A DNA stretch of 64,000 nucleotides from Mariprofundus erugo (GTDB lineage Bacteria > Pseudomonadota > Zetaproteobacteria > Mariprofundales > Mariprofundaceae), in NCBI RefSeq assembly GCF_005818865.1, contig NZ_VBRY01000009.1, positions 1 through 64,000 of the forward strand. The letters are read 5' to 3'. Below the pieces are notes generated by a model that made no database searches, was not told the DNA's origin, and saw nothing but the letters and a program-made list of their open reading frames with translations. Positions within the stretch are counted from its first letter, which is position 1. Every line of letters starts with the position of its first letter. This document shows, in pieces, positions 15,881 to 23,699 of this stretch. The translations under genes and the position numbers were made by a program.

Positions 15881-16816
15881 TTATTTCAGATTCAGCACGA
15901 AGTCGATAAGCATGCGTGCTTCACTGTCGGATGCAGGTGTAGGAACCTCTGGTGGATAAACCTCGGAACCATCTGCATATGCCATGTACTCTTTATCCCA
16001 TGCAGCGAGGTCAATGTTGTTGCCCTCTGCATCCTTGCTGCCCCACAGGTAGTCATAACGAGGCATAATGGAGTGCGGCTGTACAAGACGCGGGTTGAAG
16101 AAGTGCATCGTCATCCACTCGCGTGAAGAGTTACGTGCGCCAACATGCAGCAGATCCGGAGCCTTACGGTCAGAACCGAAAGTCGTTGGGGATTCACCAT
16201 TGAAGTCACCAACCAGCGGCGGACGGCCGAAGGTCTGCCAATCCTGGGTCTCCTCAGGCAGCAGGGTGTGGCACCACCAGCATCCCTCACGTACGAACAT
16301 GGTCTTGCCGGAGCCAGCCAGGAACTGCTCATCAGCAGCCTTCAGCACAGCATCAGCAGTCCAGCCACGTGTTGCAGTTGCGAACTCGATGTATGGAGTG
16401 TCGTCTGCATCAACGCGAACCAGGAACACACCACCAGCTTCCTCAGTCGCTTCACCGATACGACCCTTGCTGCTGGAAACTGCCTGAACCTTCTCACCCA
16501 GGATATTGTCGTGGGTCAGACCGTCAGGAAAGTGGGTACCTGCAGGGAACACATATGCATCAGTCTTGTCGATTGCTGCACCTGTTCTTGGGTCCTTGCT
16601 CAGCACAACCTTGATCGGCTTGTCCTTACCCTGCAGAAACGGGTCATAGTAGTTGAACCCGGTCTCCCAGCCGTAGGTCAGCTGCTTCTCAAGCGCCAGC
16701 TTGGTTGATGACATGCCAGAGATGTCGAGACCTGGCAAAAATATGGTTACAAACATCGAGAAGCTCAATGCAAAACCAAACATAAAGCAGCCGATTTTAT
16801 ATTCTCTAAAAGCCAC
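15881..16816 (-). CDS. ccoO: cbb3-type cytochrome c oxidase subunit II (CcoO), with large insertion
   Basis: The membrane-anchored monohaem subunit of the cbb3 oxidase. The 311-aa protein has an anchor helix (residues 8-30), haem site CWWCH at about 179-183 and a methionine ligand region in VQPHSIMPRYDYLWG. Canonical CcoO is about 200-240 aa with the haem site near residue 70; here an extra stretch of about 100 residues (roughly 45-165) lies between anchor and haem domain. The start is the GTG at 16816, with AAGGGAGG 7 bases upstream; a TTG further up is less likely. It is co-transcribed with ccoN. Confidence 0.93.
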   Translation of the reverse strand: MAFREYKIGCFMFGFALSFSMFVTIFLPGLDISGMSSTKLALEKQLTYGWETGFNYYDPFLQGKDKPIKVVLSKDPRTGAAIDKTDAYVFPAGTHFPDGLTHDNILGEKVQAVSSSKGRIGEATEEAGGVFLVRVDADDTPYIEFATATRGWTADAVLKAADEQFLAGSGKTMFVREGCWWCHTLLPEETQDWQTFGRPPLVGDFNGESPTTFGSDRKAPDLLHVGARNSSREWMTMHFFNPRLVQPHSIMPRYDYLWGSKDAEGNNIDLAAWDKEYMAYADGSEVYPPEVPTPASDSEARMLIDFVLNLK

Positions 16817-16850
16817 GGATATTCCTCCCTTTTTTTTGTTCAAAATGTAT

Positions 16851-16874
16851 CAGGGCCGGCCGGAACCGGCCCTG
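16851..16874 (-). other. GC-rich hairpin between ccoN and ccoO
   Basis: CAGGGCCGG and CCGGCCCTG form a 9-bp stem with a 6-base loop in the 67-bp gap between ccoN and ccoO. There is no T-run after it in the ccoN direction, so it is not a classic terminator there. It may set transcript stability or the ccoN to ccoO ratio. On the plus strand it is followed by ATATTTTTTT, so it could stop antisense transcription. Confidence 0.6.
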
Positions 16875-16883
16875 AATATTTTT

Positions 16884-18290
16884 TTAGCGAGTGTAAGCCA
16901 CTTCAACCGGCTGACGACCTGCAGGAATTGCAACACCTGCACGTGCAGTCATTACCATGTTGTACAGCCAGATGATGTTACCGAAGAACACCATCGTACC
17001 GCCGAGCCAACGAACGATCATGTATGGATGCTCAGCGATGACCACGTCAACGTATGGTACTTCGTAGATCTTGGCAGCGCCCTGGATCAGACCGGAGATG
17101 GTCATAGAGGTCCAGTAGAGGGAGAAGCCGATCAGCAGCATCCAGAAGTGGAAGTTCGCCAGTGAGGCAGAGTAGAGCTTACGACGCAGCAGAACCTGCA
17201 TGCCGTAGTACACGGAAGCAGCCTCAGCGAAGGTCGAGAAGCCAAGCAGTGCCAGATGAGCATGCGCCACGATCCAGCCGGTACCATGAATATACCAGTT
17301 GATCGCACGGGTCTGCTGGAAGCCGCCCTGCATGTTCAGCGGAATTGCAAGCAATACGCCGGTGATGGTGAACTTGATCTCGATGTTGGAAACAAACAGG
17401 GACCACTTGCCCTGCATGGTCAGCAGAATGTTACATACGTAAGCAACTGCAGGAACCAGAATCAACACGCCTTCCACGGATGCGAATGACTTCAGCCACT
17501 CTGGCAGCGGAGAGCTCATCAGGTGATGGGCAGCAGGGGTTGAGTAGAACACTACGATGGACCAGAAGTGCAGGTGACCCACGCGGTGAGAATAGAGCGG
17601 GTTACCGGTAATCTTCGGAACGATGTAGTAGGTAATTGCAGCAGCAACCGGAGTAATCAGCAGACCCAGGATGTTATGCGCGAACCACCAGGTCATGTAT
17701 GCTTCATTCAGACCGGTCAGGTGGAACCACTCAGGCAGGTTACCAACCAGGAACACGATGATGGTCATGAACATGCAGCCGGCGAAGAACCAGTTGGTGG
17801 TGTAGATACCCTGGGTACGACGGTTGATGATGGTCATCCAGACGTTCAGAGACCAAGGCACAACCATGACGAATGCGATGTACAGGTCGATTGGCCAGAT
17901 GTGGTCAGAATACTCACGACCGGAGGTAACGCCGGACCACAGCAGAGCCAGAGCCAGGCAGAGGCCTACGTTATAAAGCATGCAGTTCCAGACGCCGAGC
18001 TTCTCACTCCACAGCTTGGTGTTACCGAGCGCAGGGGTGATATACATCATGGAGGCAGCGAACGCCATACCAATCCAACCGAAAATCACTGCATGAACGT
18101 GCACCTGACGCATGTGACCGAACTGAAGTGCATACAAACCATGGTACCAATCAGGAAACGCCAGCTTGGCCGCGTTAAACGAACCAATACCAGTGCCGAT
18201 GATGAACCAGGCAATGGATGATATACCGAAGAACAGCGCAGCTGTTCCCTGGGGTATATCATTTTCTTTTGCAAACAAATACTTAAGCAT
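16884..18290 (-). CDS. ccoN: cbb3-type cytochrome c oxidase subunit I (CcoN)
   Basis: The catalytic subunit that reduces oxygen to water and pumps protons, with high oxygen affinity. The 468-aa protein has about 12 helices. Visible ligands: VHVHAV near residues 64-66 for low-spin haem b, H205 (WWFAHN) and H255/H256 (PAAHHL) for copper B, Y249 six residues before the HH pair as the cross-linked tyrosine of this class, and HAH at 343-345 for the haems. Length is normal. GGGGGTC precedes the start. The unit is: two small membrane genes, ccoN, ccoO, the CcoP-like gene and the CcoQ-like gene. Confidence 0.97.
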   Translation of the reverse strand: MLKYLFAKENDIPQGTAALFFGISSIAWFIIGTGIGSFNAAKLAFPDWYHGLYALQFGHMRQVHVHAVIFGWIGMAFAASMMYITPALGNTKLWSEKLGVWNCMLYNVGLCLALALLWSGVTSGREYSDHIWPIDLYIAFVMVVPWSLNVWMTIINRRTQGIYTTNWFFAGCMFMTIIVFLVGNLPEWFHLTGLNEAYMTWWFAHNILGLLITPVAAAITYYIVPKITGNPLYSHRVGHLHFWSIVVFYSTPAAHHLMSSPLPEWLKSFASVEGVLILVPAVAYVCNILLTMQGKWSLFVSNIEIKFTITGVLLAIPLNMQGGFQQTRAINWYIHGTGWIVAHAHLALLGFSTFAEAASVYYGMQVLLRRKLYSASLANFHFWMLLIGFSLYWTSMTISGLIQGAAKIYEVPYVDVVIAEHPYMIVRWLGGTMVFFGNIIWLYNMVMTARAGVAIPAGRQPVEVAYTR

Positions 18291-18322
18291 CTTTTACAGA
18301 CCCCCTATTATTATGTACAGAA

Positions 18323-18430
18323 TTAATCGTGTGCATCTTCATCATGCTGACCCGGCATCAGCAGATACCAGGCAAACCACATACTTGAAAACGCGAGTGC
18401 AACACCAAGAATTGAAGCAATCGTACTCAT
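18323..18430 (-). CDS. 35-aa single-helix membrane peptide upstream of ccoN
   Basis: 35 aa: one helix from about residue 4 to 25, then an acidic and histidine-containing tail (PGQHDEDAHD). AGGAGGAG stands 5 bases before the ATG. It begins 3 bp after the 86-aa gene and ends 33 bp before ccoN, so it is surely part of the oxidase transcript. The histidine-aspartate tail could bind copper or another metal; that is inference. It is too short for family assignment. Confidence 0.72.
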   Translation of the reverse strand: MSTIASILGVALAFSSMWFAWYLLMPGQHDEDAHD

Positions 18431-18432
18431 CC

Positions 18433-18693
18433 TTACTCCTCCTGTAACCCTTCGATAATTGCATGCTGCTTCAGGGCATAACCCAGAATCAACACGAAGG
18501 CAATTCCAAAGATAAACATAATCCAGTCTGCAGTCCCCTGATAGGTACGCGGATCATATGGATCCATAAACCACAAGCCCGCTTCACCAAACGGACCACG
18601 GCCCACGGCAAGCAGAAATGCGGCGGTAAACACCGAGCCATTACCCATGCCTGTGGTAAAGCCGGCTACGATAGTCAACCAGATACTTTTCAT
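18433..18693 (-). CDS. 86-aa membrane protein heading the ccoN operon
   Basis: 86 aa with two hydrophobic helices (about residues 5-30 and 57-76) joined by a loop with DPYDPRTYQG. No family is recognised. GAGGAGG precedes the ATG. It is the first gene of the oxidase operon, 5' of the 35-aa peptide and ccoN, and a promoter-like sequence lies about 70 bp upstream. A subunit or assembly factor specific to this oxidase type is the simplest reading. Confidence 0.75.
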   Translation of the reverse strand: MKSIWLTIVAGFTTGMGNGSVFTAAFLLAVGRGPFGEAGLWFMDPYDPRTYQGTADWIMFIFGIAFVLILGYALKQHAIIEGLQEE

Positions 18694-18744
18694 TCAGCCC
18701 TCCTCTCTTTATGAATTCAACATGAATTCCCTTTAATCAAAGGC

Positions 18745-18793
18745 AACCTATCTGCACTTGTACCCATGTCAAGAATATTCATTCCCGATGAAT
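18745..18793 (-). promoter_or_regulatory. candidate promoter and operator of the ccoN operon
   Basis: On the minus strand TTGACA (18772-18767) is followed after 16 bases by TAGGTT (18750-18745), a fair sigma-70 pair. Just upstream lies a perfect inverted repeat ATTCAT-CGGGA-ATGAAT (18793-18777), a possible activator or repressor site. It does not match the FNR/ANR consensus TTGAT-N4-ATCAA. The operon start codon is at 18693. Confidence 0.5.
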
Positions 18794-18895
18794 AAAAATA
18801 CAGCAGACAGCCCGACCACCAGCCTTTAACGACAAGGGCCGCATGTATCATTCAAGCTACATGCGACCCCGGACTGACAGTATTGATCGCGCTGT

Positions 18896-19273
18896 TTATT
18901 TAAAATTCACACCGCGAATCAACTCTTTCTCGCAGCAGAGTGTTCGAATATGCCCGACCATCTCCTGCAACTCCTCCTCGGTAAATGTATCCCCCCAGGC
19001 AGGCATCTTGACCGATTTATTCACCGCCGGACCACCGAACTTGATTGCCTTGTATATATCCGTATTGGTCCTTGTCATCATGTATTTATTATCACTGTGA
19101 TCACGCGGCTGCACATTCATTGCCGGCACATTCACACCATCACCCTTTCCATGCATGCCATGGCACTGCATGCAGTAGCTTTTGTAGTTGAGATACGCCT
19201 CTTCCGCCTGCACAGCAGGCACTGACGCCATCGCCAGCAACGCTGACGCCAAAATTAATTTACCTGGCTTCAT
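18896..19273 (-). CDS. periplasmic monohaem cytochrome c
   Basis: 125 aa with a signal peptide ending VQAEE (about residue 23), haem site CMQCH near 34 followed by GMHGKGDGVN, a likely methionine ligand in VKMPAWGD near 89, and an unusual CC pair near the C-terminus (LCCEKE). It overlaps the end of the upstream dihaem gene by 14 bases. It probably passes electrons between the multicopper oxidase/dihaem pair and the cbb3 oxidase, but this is inferred from position. Confidence 0.87.
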   Translation of the reverse strand: MKPGKLILASALLAMASVPAVQAEEAYLNYKSYCMQCHGMHGKGDGVNVPAMNVQPRDHSDNKYMMTRTNTDIYKAIKFGGPAVNKSVKMPAWGDTFTEEELQEMVGHIRTLCCEKELIRGVNFK

Positions 19274-19994
19274 CGAAGTTCTCCTTTGACAGCAGAATCA
19301 GGTAGTTCACAATCTTCTGCAGATCTTCCGGTTTTACATTGCCATTAGGCATCCAGATTTTCGGATCCCAGTTCTTGGGACGCTTGATATAAGAGAGCAT
19401 GAACTCCGGCTGCAGCCTGCGCCCGGCCGTATAAAGCTCCGGACCGGTATAACCACCATAGCCGGGTTCAATCTGATGACATGACTGACAACCATACACC
19501 TTATCAATCAACACCTCACCCTGATCCAGCGTCACCGTTTTTGACTTATCCACCATCATACCGGACACCAGCTCATCACCGGCGCGCAGCTTCATCAGGC
19601 TATCCGCAACCAGCTCAGCTTCTGGCGCAGTCAGAGTCTCGTGAACAAGCGGCTTAAGCACCGCACCCCAGAGCACATCATACTTCTTGCCATCCTTGCC
19701 TTCCTGGTGCGGCGTGGAATTAATAGTACGCAGATAGTTCACACCGGCAGGGCGGATACGCACCGGCTTCTGCAGCCAGCTTACCAGCCATTCACGACGG
19801 AACTTGTTGCCGGCATAGAACAGGTCCGGCGCATCACGCTTCCACAGATCATGAATCGTCTGTGGCGCAGGCCCTTTTAGATTATGACAGTAGGCACAAC
19901 GCGTATCGAGGATGGTCGGCCCATCCTCACCTGCACTCGCAAGCACAGGTGAGATAACAACTGCAGCCACCATTGACAGGAGAAATCGCTTCAT
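19260..19994 (-). CDS. periplasmic dihaem cytochrome c
   Basis: 244 aa with a signal peptide (about residues 1-22) and two cytochrome c domains, CAYCH near residue 33 and CQSCH near residue 169. Each is followed by a PEL/PDL-like stretch and a candidate methionine (IWMPNGN near 216 in the second). It lies 12 bp after the multicopper oxidase gene and overlaps the monohaem gene, so the three form a tight unit. Its domains are closer to CcoP-type c domains than to c4, a rough visual judgement. It could supply the haem groups that the CcoP-like subunit lacks. Confidence 0.85.
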   Translation of the reverse strand: MKRFLLSMVAAVVISPVLASAGEDGPTILDTRCAYCHNLKGPAPQTIHDLWKRDAPDLFYAGNKFRREWLVSWLQKPVRIRPAGVNYLRTINSTPHQEGKDGKKYDVLWGAVLKPLVHETLTAPEAELVADSLMKLRAGDELVSGMMVDKSKTVTLDQGEVLIDKVYGCQSCHQIEPGYGGYTGPELYTAGRRLQPEFMLSYIKRPKNWDPKIWMPNGNVKPEDLQKIVNYLILLSKENFDEAR

Positions 19995-20005
19995 CTCTCC
20001 ACTCC

Positions 20006-21073
20006 CTAGTTGTGACGATGGCCGCGCGACTGCGCCTCGACCTTCACACCACGGAGCTTCGGCTGCTCAAACAACCCATAACCCTTCTTCATTGATTCAG
20101 TGAAAAAGAAGTCCGGATCATAATCCTTGTCTTTCCAGACATACCAGTCATCCATCGGTGTACCGGCATATTCCTGTACGGTAATCGGCCCACCCGGGAA
20201 CTTGCCACGTGCAGTCACATGCTTGTCCACATGATCATGGAAAATAAAACGACCTTCCTTATGATCAGCCGTATAGATGGCATCATAACGCTCACCCGGG
20301 CCAAACAGAATGGTCTCTGATTTATATGGCGCAGCCAGCGGCAGACCGTCTTTATGCGTGACAGTCCAGTCATGACCATGGATATGCATGGAGTGAATGG
20401 CACCACCGGCACCATAGAAACGCACACGCACAACATCACCGGTCTTCAGACGAATGGGCTGGGTATATGGAAACGAGCGACCATTGACGGAGAAGTAGTC
20501 CTCTACGTCATAGGGAGTGGAACCGGTACCATATTTATCTGCATTGGCAGATTCCCATGTCGACATCATCATCAACACTTCTTTGGTCACCGTCTTTTCA
20601 AGTGGCGTCGGATTGGCCGGGTCAATAATCATAGGGCCCCACATACCGCGTACGCCCACATGCTCATTCACATTGACATGACAGTGATACCAGAGCGAGC
20701 CGGGACGATCCGCCTTCATCTTGTAGGTAAATGTTTCACCGGGTTTAATCGGCTCCTGGGTAATACCAGGCACACCATCCATACGCCACGAATTGGTCTG
20801 ATGAGCGCCATGCCAGTGAATCGTATGTGCAAGCGAGGTGTTATTGGTCACATGAATCACAAGATCATCACCCTCTTTAGCATGAATCAGCGGCCCCGGC
20901 ACCTGTCCATTAAAGGCAAACACCTTGTAATTGAGATCCGGCGCGACTGCCAGTGACACCTCATCAATCGTCATATTCATCTCACGCACCTCAGCGTGAG
21001 CCACCGCCGCCGTCACCAACCAGCCAACCGCCAGCATTGACAACGATATCAGCCTGGAACACCTGTTTATCAT
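20006..21073 (-). CDS. two-domain multicopper oxidase
   Basis: A periplasmic copper enzyme, 355 aa with a signal peptide ending VAHA. Domain 1 has HTIHWHG near residue 83 and WYHCHVNVNEHVGVRGM near 128-144, so a type 1 copper cysteine with neighbouring type 3 histidines. Domain 2 has HSMHIHGH near 227 and FHDHVDKH near 280, lacking the cysteine. Thus type 1 copper is in domain 1 only, the layout called type C among two-domain oxidases. The HCH motif argues for a trinuclear centre and against ordinary NirK (HCAP). Substrate could be Fe(II), Cu(I) or another metal. It begins a unit with two cytochrome genes. Confidence 0.88.
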   Translation of the reverse strand: MINRCSRLISLSMLAVGWLVTAAVAHAEVREMNMTIDEVSLAVAPDLNYKVFAFNGQVPGPLIHAKEGDDLVIHVTNNTSLAHTIHWHGAHQTNSWRMDGVPGITQEPIKPGETFTYKMKADRPGSLWYHCHVNVNEHVGVRGMWGPMIIDPANPTPLEKTVTKEVLMMMSTWESANADKYGTGSTPYDVEDYFSVNGRSFPYTQPIRLKTGDVVRVRFYGAGGAIHSMHIHGHDWTVTHKDGLPLAAPYKSETILFGPGERYDAIYTADHKEGRFIFHDHVDKHVTARGKFPGGPITVQEYAGTPMDDWYVWKDKDYDPDFFFTESMKKGYGLFEQPKLRGVKVEAQSRGHRHN

Positions 21074-21239
21074 ATCACAGCACCTCCGTTTAATTCCCCA
21101 ACATATTAGGGAATATTAATTTAATTGCAAATCATAATTAATGTTTCAAAAGATGTAAAGAAAATATACGATTGAATCTATCGTGTAGTGACACTTTGCC
21201 ATACTTGCCATCAATCACCCCGCTCTCCATCATGCGCAC

Positions 21240-21428
21240 ATGAAGGAACTTCTTGTCTATGGCATCAGCGGCGCAGCCTCACTGTTTATATTCGGCTACT
21301 GCGTACACATATTTGTCGGTGGCATGGTAAGTGAAGAGACCGAGACCATGCTGATCGCCGCCGTCGTCATCATCAGCGCCATCACCATGGGTTATTTTAT
21401 ATGGGATGCCATACGCCGCAGTCGTTAA
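21240..21428 (+). CDS. 62-aa two-helix membrane protein
   Basis: 62 aa with two hydrophobic helices (about residues 8-27 and 38-57) and the basic end IRRSR. It is the only plus-strand gene between the multicopper oxidase and the next minus-strand unit. No clear ribosome site precedes the ATG at 21240, so the call rests on the membrane-protein composition and a free intergenic position. No family is recognised. Confidence 0.5.
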   Translation: MKELLVYGISGAASLFIFGYCVHIFVGGMVSEETETMLIAAVVIISAITMGYFIWDAIRRSR

Positions 21429-21588
21429 AGGCAGACTGCGACAATCTGCCGCACCTACACAACTTATATCACAAGAGCATCACCGACAGAGCGGCAATAT
21501 TGAAATACTTTGTCGCAGTCACCCGCAGGCAATACCGCACATCCAAAACTGATATTCAAACAGAAAAACGGGCAAAAGAACTTCGCCC

Positions 21589-21615
21589 AAAAAAATCCCC
21601 CCGTTACCGGAGGGA
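21589..21615 (-). terminator. Rho-independent terminator of the mini-CcoN/cytochrome unit
   Basis: On the minus strand TCCCTCCG-GTAA-CGGGGGGA is followed by seven T. It lies 10 bp beyond the stop at 21625 and ends the four-gene unit starting at 23699. Confidence 0.88.
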
Positions 21616-21624
21616 AATCAGTGA

Positions 21625-22089
21625 CTATTTATAACGCTCCAGCGCCTTCTCGATCGCCTTATAGTCATCGTCATTAAACTGCTGGCGATGAAATACATAC
21701 TGGCACTTTGCACCCTTGTTATCCATGCCGGTCAGCCCGAATGATTTGCCTGCATGATCGGTGAAAAAACGGATATCCTTGACCAGCGCCATGGCGTCAC
21801 CATTTTTCATCACCAAACGAATGCGCTCGCGATCAATATCCATGGAAACAGGAGCCTTCGGGTGCAACAGCAGGCGACGCAACACACGGCCGCCACCCAC
21901 CATCAGAAAGAAGAACCCCAGAAACATCAGGCCATAGCCCATCCACGCATCATCACCGCCGCCGTACCAGAACTTCAGCCCCCACAACAACAGAAAACCT
22001 ACTGTCGGCACATACAGCAACAGATCCCACCACACTCCGGCACGGTCCGGATGCAAATCGCACTGCACTTCATCCCAGCGTCGGGCCAT
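21625..22089 (-). CDS. membrane protein of unknown function
   Basis: 154 aa with two helices (about residues 21-40 and 48-68) and a cytosolic C-terminal domain of about 80 residues. The N-terminal part resembles small membrane proteins that carry a PH-like or DUF-type C-terminus, but I cannot name a family. It is the last gene of a unit with a membrane cytochrome, the mini-CcoN and a thioredoxin-like lipoprotein, and starts one base after the lipoprotein stop region with GGAGGAG upstream. Confidence 0.72.
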   Translation of the reverse strand: MARRWDEVQCDLHPDRAGVWWDLLLYVPTVGFLLLWGLKFWYGGGDDAWMGYGLMFLGFFFLMVGGGRVLRRLLLHPKAPVSMDIDRERIRLVMKNGDAMALVKDIRFFTDHAGKSFGLTGMDNKGAKCQYVFHRQQFNDDDYKAIEKALERYK

Positions 22090-22090
22090 C

Positions 22091-22591
22091 TTACTTCGCT
22101 CCTCCGGTTAAATCAGCCAGTACAGGGTCAATCTCCTGGTACAACATGCGCCCGGGATAAACCACTTTCACCCGACCCTCCGCATCAATCACAAAGGTCC
22201 ACGGCTCGCCACGAACCTGGAACGCATCATAGGCTTCCGGGTTGTAATACTGATCCATATGCAGAAAAAGAACCTGATGCTCATATTTGTTCATCATCTC
22301 TTTCATCAGCTGCAACTGCTTGTCACACTGGGTGCAGTGACCCGGCGTAGCAAACTCCATCACAATCGGCTTATGCTCCTTGAGCGCATCATCAAAAGAG
22401 ATTTGATACATACGCGGATCGGGATAACGGTAACTGGTGATTTTGGACATATCGCCACCGACATCGGCCAGCGTCTTTGTCTTTACAGCAGGAGCCATCT
22501 TGCCCTCAAGAAACGCGCCACCACCGCCAACATCCAGGTCACAGGATTGCAAACCCGCAGCCAGCAGCAAAAGAAGCAGAAAGCGCTTCAC
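22091..22591 (-). CDS. thioredoxin-like lipoprotein
   Basis: 166 aa with a lipobox (GLQSCDL, Cys near residue 17) and a thioredoxin-fold domain with the CXXC motif GHCTQCDK near residues 84-91 and a cis-proline candidate in GEPWTFVID near 129. It is exported and lipid-anchored, so it probably reduces cysteines of apocytochromes or of copper sites. The start is a GTG overlapping the stop of the mini-CcoN gene. Its place in this unit suggests a maturation role for that protein or the neighbouring cytochrome; the exact substrate is unknown. Confidence 0.85.
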   Translation of the reverse strand: MKRFLLLLLLAAGLQSCDLDVGGGGAFLEGKMAPAVKTKTLADVGGDMSKITSYRYPDPRMYQISFDDALKEHKPIVMEFATPGHCTQCDKQLQLMKEMMNKYEHQVLFLHMDQYYNPEAYDAFQVRGEPWTFVIDAEGRVKVVYPGRMLYQEIDPVLADLTGGAK

Positions 22592-23100
22592 CAGTTCTTT
22601 CTCCAGCCGGCACAGGTCTTAAAGATGTTATATGCCCAGATACAGTTCGCCAACAGAACGATCGAACCGAAAATCCCCATCACTGCAAGCCATGGCCGCA
22701 CCAGAATCTCGACATCTGCCGGCGTCATGGTCTGACTTGCAATACCACCAATCACACCAGCGGTACTGAAGAACACCACCATGCCAAGCAGACCAAAGTT
22801 ATGCGTCCAGAAATGAACCTTGACCAGCTTCAGACTGTAGATAGGACGTTTGACGAGACGGGGAACAACGTAATAAACAGCCGCAAAAATCGCCATCTCC
22901 ACCCAGCCAAGCAGGTTAATATGGGTATGCGCACGCACAATGAGCTTGCCGAACATGCGGTGATCGACAAAGTGGCGGAAATCATGAATACCGCCCATCA
23001 GTGCGCCCCACGAAAATCCGATGATACTGTAAATCACACAGGCAAATATGAACCAGAGCGTATATTTAATATACTCTTCTTCTTCCCATGGCTGTCTCAT
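22588..23100 (-). CDS. mini CcoN-like protein (C-terminal half of oxidase subunit I)
   Basis: 170 aa with about five helices. From residue 55 it aligns with the end of CcoN: RAHTHINLLG matches AHAHLALLG, then YYVVPRLVKRPIYSLKL matches the loop after that helix, then VHFWTHNFGLLG and the final helix. The copper ligands and the N-terminal haem-b ligand are missing. The start overlaps the cytochrome stop as ATGA, so it is made together with the anchored cytochrome c upstream, giving a pair arranged like NorC and a shortened NorB. It is a paralogue of the protein at 5088-5606. Confidence 0.82.
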   Translation of the reverse strand: MRQPWEEEEYIKYTLWFIFACVIYSIIGFSWGALMGGIHDFRHFVDHRMFGKLIVRAHTHINLLGWVEMAIFAAVYYVVPRLVKRPIYSLKLVKVHFWTHNFGLLGMVVFFSTAGVIGGIASQTMTPADVEILVRPWLAVMGIFGSIVLLANCIWAYNIFKTCAGWRKNW

Positions 23101-23699
23101 TGCGCCTTGTCTCCTTCACCCTGTGGTTTGTTACCTGCATCGCGCACATCAGGATATTTCTCTTTCCAGCTCTGTGGAGCCCATGTCTTCACCATACTGT
23201 CGATAAACGGAGAGTCACCCTTTGGTGGCACAGGAGCGGAAGCTGAACCCTGATCAGATTTCAGCTCGGAAAGGAATACGGCGATGGCATGCAACTCTTC
23301 TTTCGGCATCAACGCCACATAGGCGGCCGAACGCTGACCGGCACGATGATCCATCGTTTCACTGCCATAATTCTTTTCCGGCTCGGTCAGGAATGCGTAC
23401 ATCCACTCGGCTGTGCGACGGGAACCGATACCGTCCAGATCAGCGGTCTGCCCCATATTGGTACCGTTGCGCAGTGCTCGATGGCAGGTCGTACAGCCCT
23501 TGACCCGGAACAGCTCCGAACCCTTCTGCCCTTCGGCAGTGAGGTCCGCATGCGTTCTTGTTTCGAAAAGAGGCTTGTCGGACTTGGCGATCATGAACTG
23601 CATAATGATGAATGCGATGACCGCAAACACGACAAATGCGCCTGCGACTGTAAACAGAATCTTTTCGCCTGGTTTGAGTGGTTGTGAGTTTTGTGACAT
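23097..23699 (-). CDS. membrane-anchored monohaem cytochrome c (NorC-like layout)
   Basis: 200 aa: one N-terminal helix (about residues 14-36) and a periplasmic cytochrome c domain with CTTCH near residue 69, LDGIGSRRTAEWMYAF near 87-102, and a methionine candidate in YVALMPKEE near 131. The C-terminal 50 residues are proline- and charge-rich. It is paralogous to the cytochrome at 13827-14321. First gene of the unit; no strong ribosome site before the ATG. Paired with the mini-CcoN it would form a small membrane redox complex. Confidence 0.87.
   Translation of the reverse strand: MSQNSQPLKPGEKILFTVAGAFVVFAVIAFIIMQFMIAKSDKPLFETRTHADLTAEGQKGSELFRVKGCTTCHRALRNGTNMGQTADLDGIGSRRTAEWMYAFLTEPEKNYGSETMDHRAGQRSAAYVALMPKEELHAIAVFLSELKSDQGSASAPVPPKGDSPFIDSMVKTWAPQSWKEKYPDVRDAGNKPQGEGDKAQ

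Noticed and set aside
20006-21073. Copper nitrite reductase NirK
   Set aside because: The domain 1 motif is HCH with a close second histidine, as in multicopper oxidases with a trinuclear centre, and not the HCAP pattern of NirK. Nitrite reduction is kept only as a remote option.
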